From NCBI RefSeq assembly GCF_014648495.1, contig NZ_BMRF01000012.1, positions 1 to 64,000 on the forward strand: DNA of 64,000 nt, written 5' to 3'. The notes below the pieces were generated by a model, which saw only the letters and a list, made by a program, of their open reading frames with translations, had not been told where the DNA came from and made no database searches. A program made the translations under genes and the position numbers. Positions 61,232-64,000 of this stretch are shown in pieces; positions within the stretch are counted from its first letter, which is position 1, and every line of letters begins with the position of its first letter. Source of the stretch: Actinomadura cremea (GTDB lineage: Bacteria; Actinomycetota; Actinomycetes; Streptosporangiales; Streptosporangiaceae).

Positions 61232-61819
61232 GTGAGCCCAGGCGCAATGGCGTGGACGCCTCCGACATGGGAGGAGATCGTCACCGAGCACTCCACGAGG
61301 GTGTTCCGGCTGGCGTACCGCCTGACCGGCAACCGGCACGACGCGGAGGACCTGACCCAGGACGTCTTCATCCGGGTCTTCCGTTCCCTTTCCTCCTACA
61401 GTCCCGGCACGTTCGAGGGCTGGCTGCACCGGATCACGACGAACCTGTTCCTCGACCGGGCACGCCGCAAGCAGCGCATCCGCTTCGACGCGCTCGCCGA
61501 CGACGCCGCCGAGCGCCTGCAGGGCCGCGAACCGAGCCCGGCGCAGGCGTACGACGAACGGCACCTCGACGCCGACATCCAGCGGGCCCTCGACGGGCTC
61601 GCCCCCGAGTACCGCGCCGCCGTCGTGCTGTGCGACATCGAGGGCCTCACCTACGAGGAGATCGCCGCGACGCTGAACGTCAAGCTCGGCACCGTCCGCT
61701 CGCGCATCCACCGGGGCCGCGCGCAGCTGCGCGTCGCCCTGGAGCACCGCCGTCCGGTCGAGCCGGTCGCGGCGGTCGAACCCCTCGCGGCCGAGGTGCC
61801 GACCGTCACCGGCGCCTGA
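61232..61819 (+). CDS. sigE: ECF sigma factor, SigE type
   Basis: A 195-residue ECF sigma factor strongly resembling mycobacterial Sig[42 protein letters not shown] (region 2), [28 protein letters not shown], and [41 protein letters not shown] (region 4). SigE governs envelope and heat stress in actinobacteria. The GTG at 61232 follows GGGGGTA; an ATG at 61247 is possible. In other genomes an anti-sigma gene (rseA) and htrA follow; here the convergent Ser/Thr kinase gene follows with no gap (TGATCA), so sigma control may be different. Confidence 0.88.
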   Translation: MSPGAMAWTPPTWEEIVTEHSTRVFRLAYRLTGNRHDAEDLTQDVFIRVFRSLSSYSPGTFEGWLHRITTNLFLDRARRKQRIRFDALADDAAERLQGREPSPAQAYDERHLDADIQRALDGLAPEYRAAVVLCDIEGLTYEEIAATLNVKLGTVRSRIHRGRAQLRVALEHRRPVEPVAAVEPLAAEVPTVTGA

Positions 61820-63583
<1,764 letters not shown>

Positions 63584-63712
63584 GCATACCTCCCCCGGAA
63601 CGGCACCCAAGGCCGCACCCTGGCACAAGGAGCGGATTCCGCCCACCTACGGCGCGACCGAAATCGCCGATGCGGATGGACGGAACGCGCCGCGCTCGGC
63701 CGCCGACCGGGG

Positions 63713-64000
63713 TCAGCCGCGCGCCGCCGAACGCCGGACGATCTCGTCCAGTTCGGCCGGCGTGAGCGCGGGCACCCGCACGTCGTGCGCGGCGCCCGCG
63801 CGCAGGCCGTCCAGGAAGAAGGCCAGGCAGCGCCGCCACGCCTGCGGCGCGACGTCCATCGACTCGCGGATGACCTGGGACATCGCCCACACCATCGTCG
63901 CGAGATCCTGGGGTTCGAAGTCGGCGCGCAGTGCGCCGGACGCCTTGGCGCGTTCGACGATCGCGTTCATGGTGTGCCCGATCCGGCACTCGTCGTCCAG
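63713..64000 (-). CDS. TetR/AcrR-family regulator, C-terminal part (partial)
   Basis: The last 95 codons of a gene that runs off the right edge on the minus strand. The visible part is a TetR-type ligand-binding tail (RAKASGALRADFEPQDLATMVWAMSQVIRESMD, AWRRCLAFFLDGLRAG), in the style of TetR_C regulators. The DNA-binding domain is outside the window. ATG 63970 is internal. It is 129 bases from the kinase gene start. Confidence 0.75.
   Translation of the reverse strand: MDDECRIGHTMNAIVERAKASGALRADFEPQDLATMVWAMSQVIRESMDVAPQAWRRCLAFFLDGLRAGAAHDVRVPALTPAELDEIVRRSAARG

Overview
The window is about 64 kb of very GC-rich, gene-dense chromosome from an actinomycete. GTG starts are frequent, genes often overlap by ATGA or GTGA, and the gene content includes CU044_5270 and TIGR03086 family proteins, an EtfD-like Fe-S oxidoreductase, a SigE-type ECF sigma factor and Ser/Thr kinases. 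Together these suggest Actinomadura or a related Thermomonosporaceae/Streptosporangiales genus; this placement is inference, since no 16S or marker comparison was possible.

Left part (1-9.9 kb) is accessory and partly decayed. It holds the end of an arsenic-operon-type flavoprotein, a broken acetyltransferase, a divergent CDF exporter/KmtR-like sensor pair, an XRE regulator divergent from an SDR, a membrane-anchored Mrr-type nuclease, and a WYL regulator divergent from a VOC protein with a perfect palindrome between them. Then comes a scarred integration site: a partial copy of the tRNA-Gly 3' half, an orphan membrane gene, a broken IS630 transposase, a four-repeat decaying CRISPR array without cas genes, and the intact tRNA-Gly(CCC).

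From 9.9 to 23.5 kb the content is mostly housekeeping or metabolic: dcd, a glycine betaine/proline-type ABC transporter, a ZIP transporter, an EtfD-like oxidoreductase, a thiolase, a 3-hydroxyacyl-CoA dehydrogenase, an AraC regulator and a secreted serine protease. From 23.7 to 28.3 kb two paralogous ECF sigma/CU044_5270 membrane-protein pairs flank a TetR gene.

From 28.4 to 36.1 kb lies a complete-looking quinate/shikimate catabolic locus: a LacI repressor, an operator/promoter, a medium-chain dehydrogenase, a DctQ-DctM-DctP TRAP transporter, type II dehydroquinase and a 3-dehydroshikimate dehydratase/HPPD-like fusion, with protocatechuate as the expected product. It is followed by MarR with a frameshifted EamA transporter, then two acyl-CoA synthetases and a GAF-LuxR regulator.

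From 42.2 to 48.8 kb a divergent cluster encodes a GntP transporter, a D-aminoacylase-family deacetylase, a zinc/PLP fold-III deaminase, a KDG-kinase-like PfkB protein, an IclR regulator and RidA. The set fits import and breakdown of N-acetyl-D-glucosaminate (oxidised chitin ends) to KDPG, or of an N-acyl-D-amino acid; this is the most interesting system seen here.

The right end (48.8-64 kb) holds a FetB-like permease, a polysaccharide deacetylase, a NarL-type two-component pair, an enoyl-CoA hydratase, a PEP-synthase-like protein with a membrane partner, a short Rho paralogue, a receptor-like Ser/Thr kinase with repeats in its activation loop, an acyl-CoA synthetase, SigE and, convergent with SigE, a Ser/Thr kinase whose exterior domain resembles the RsiV/DUF3298 sensor. 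The window ends inside a TetR-family gene.
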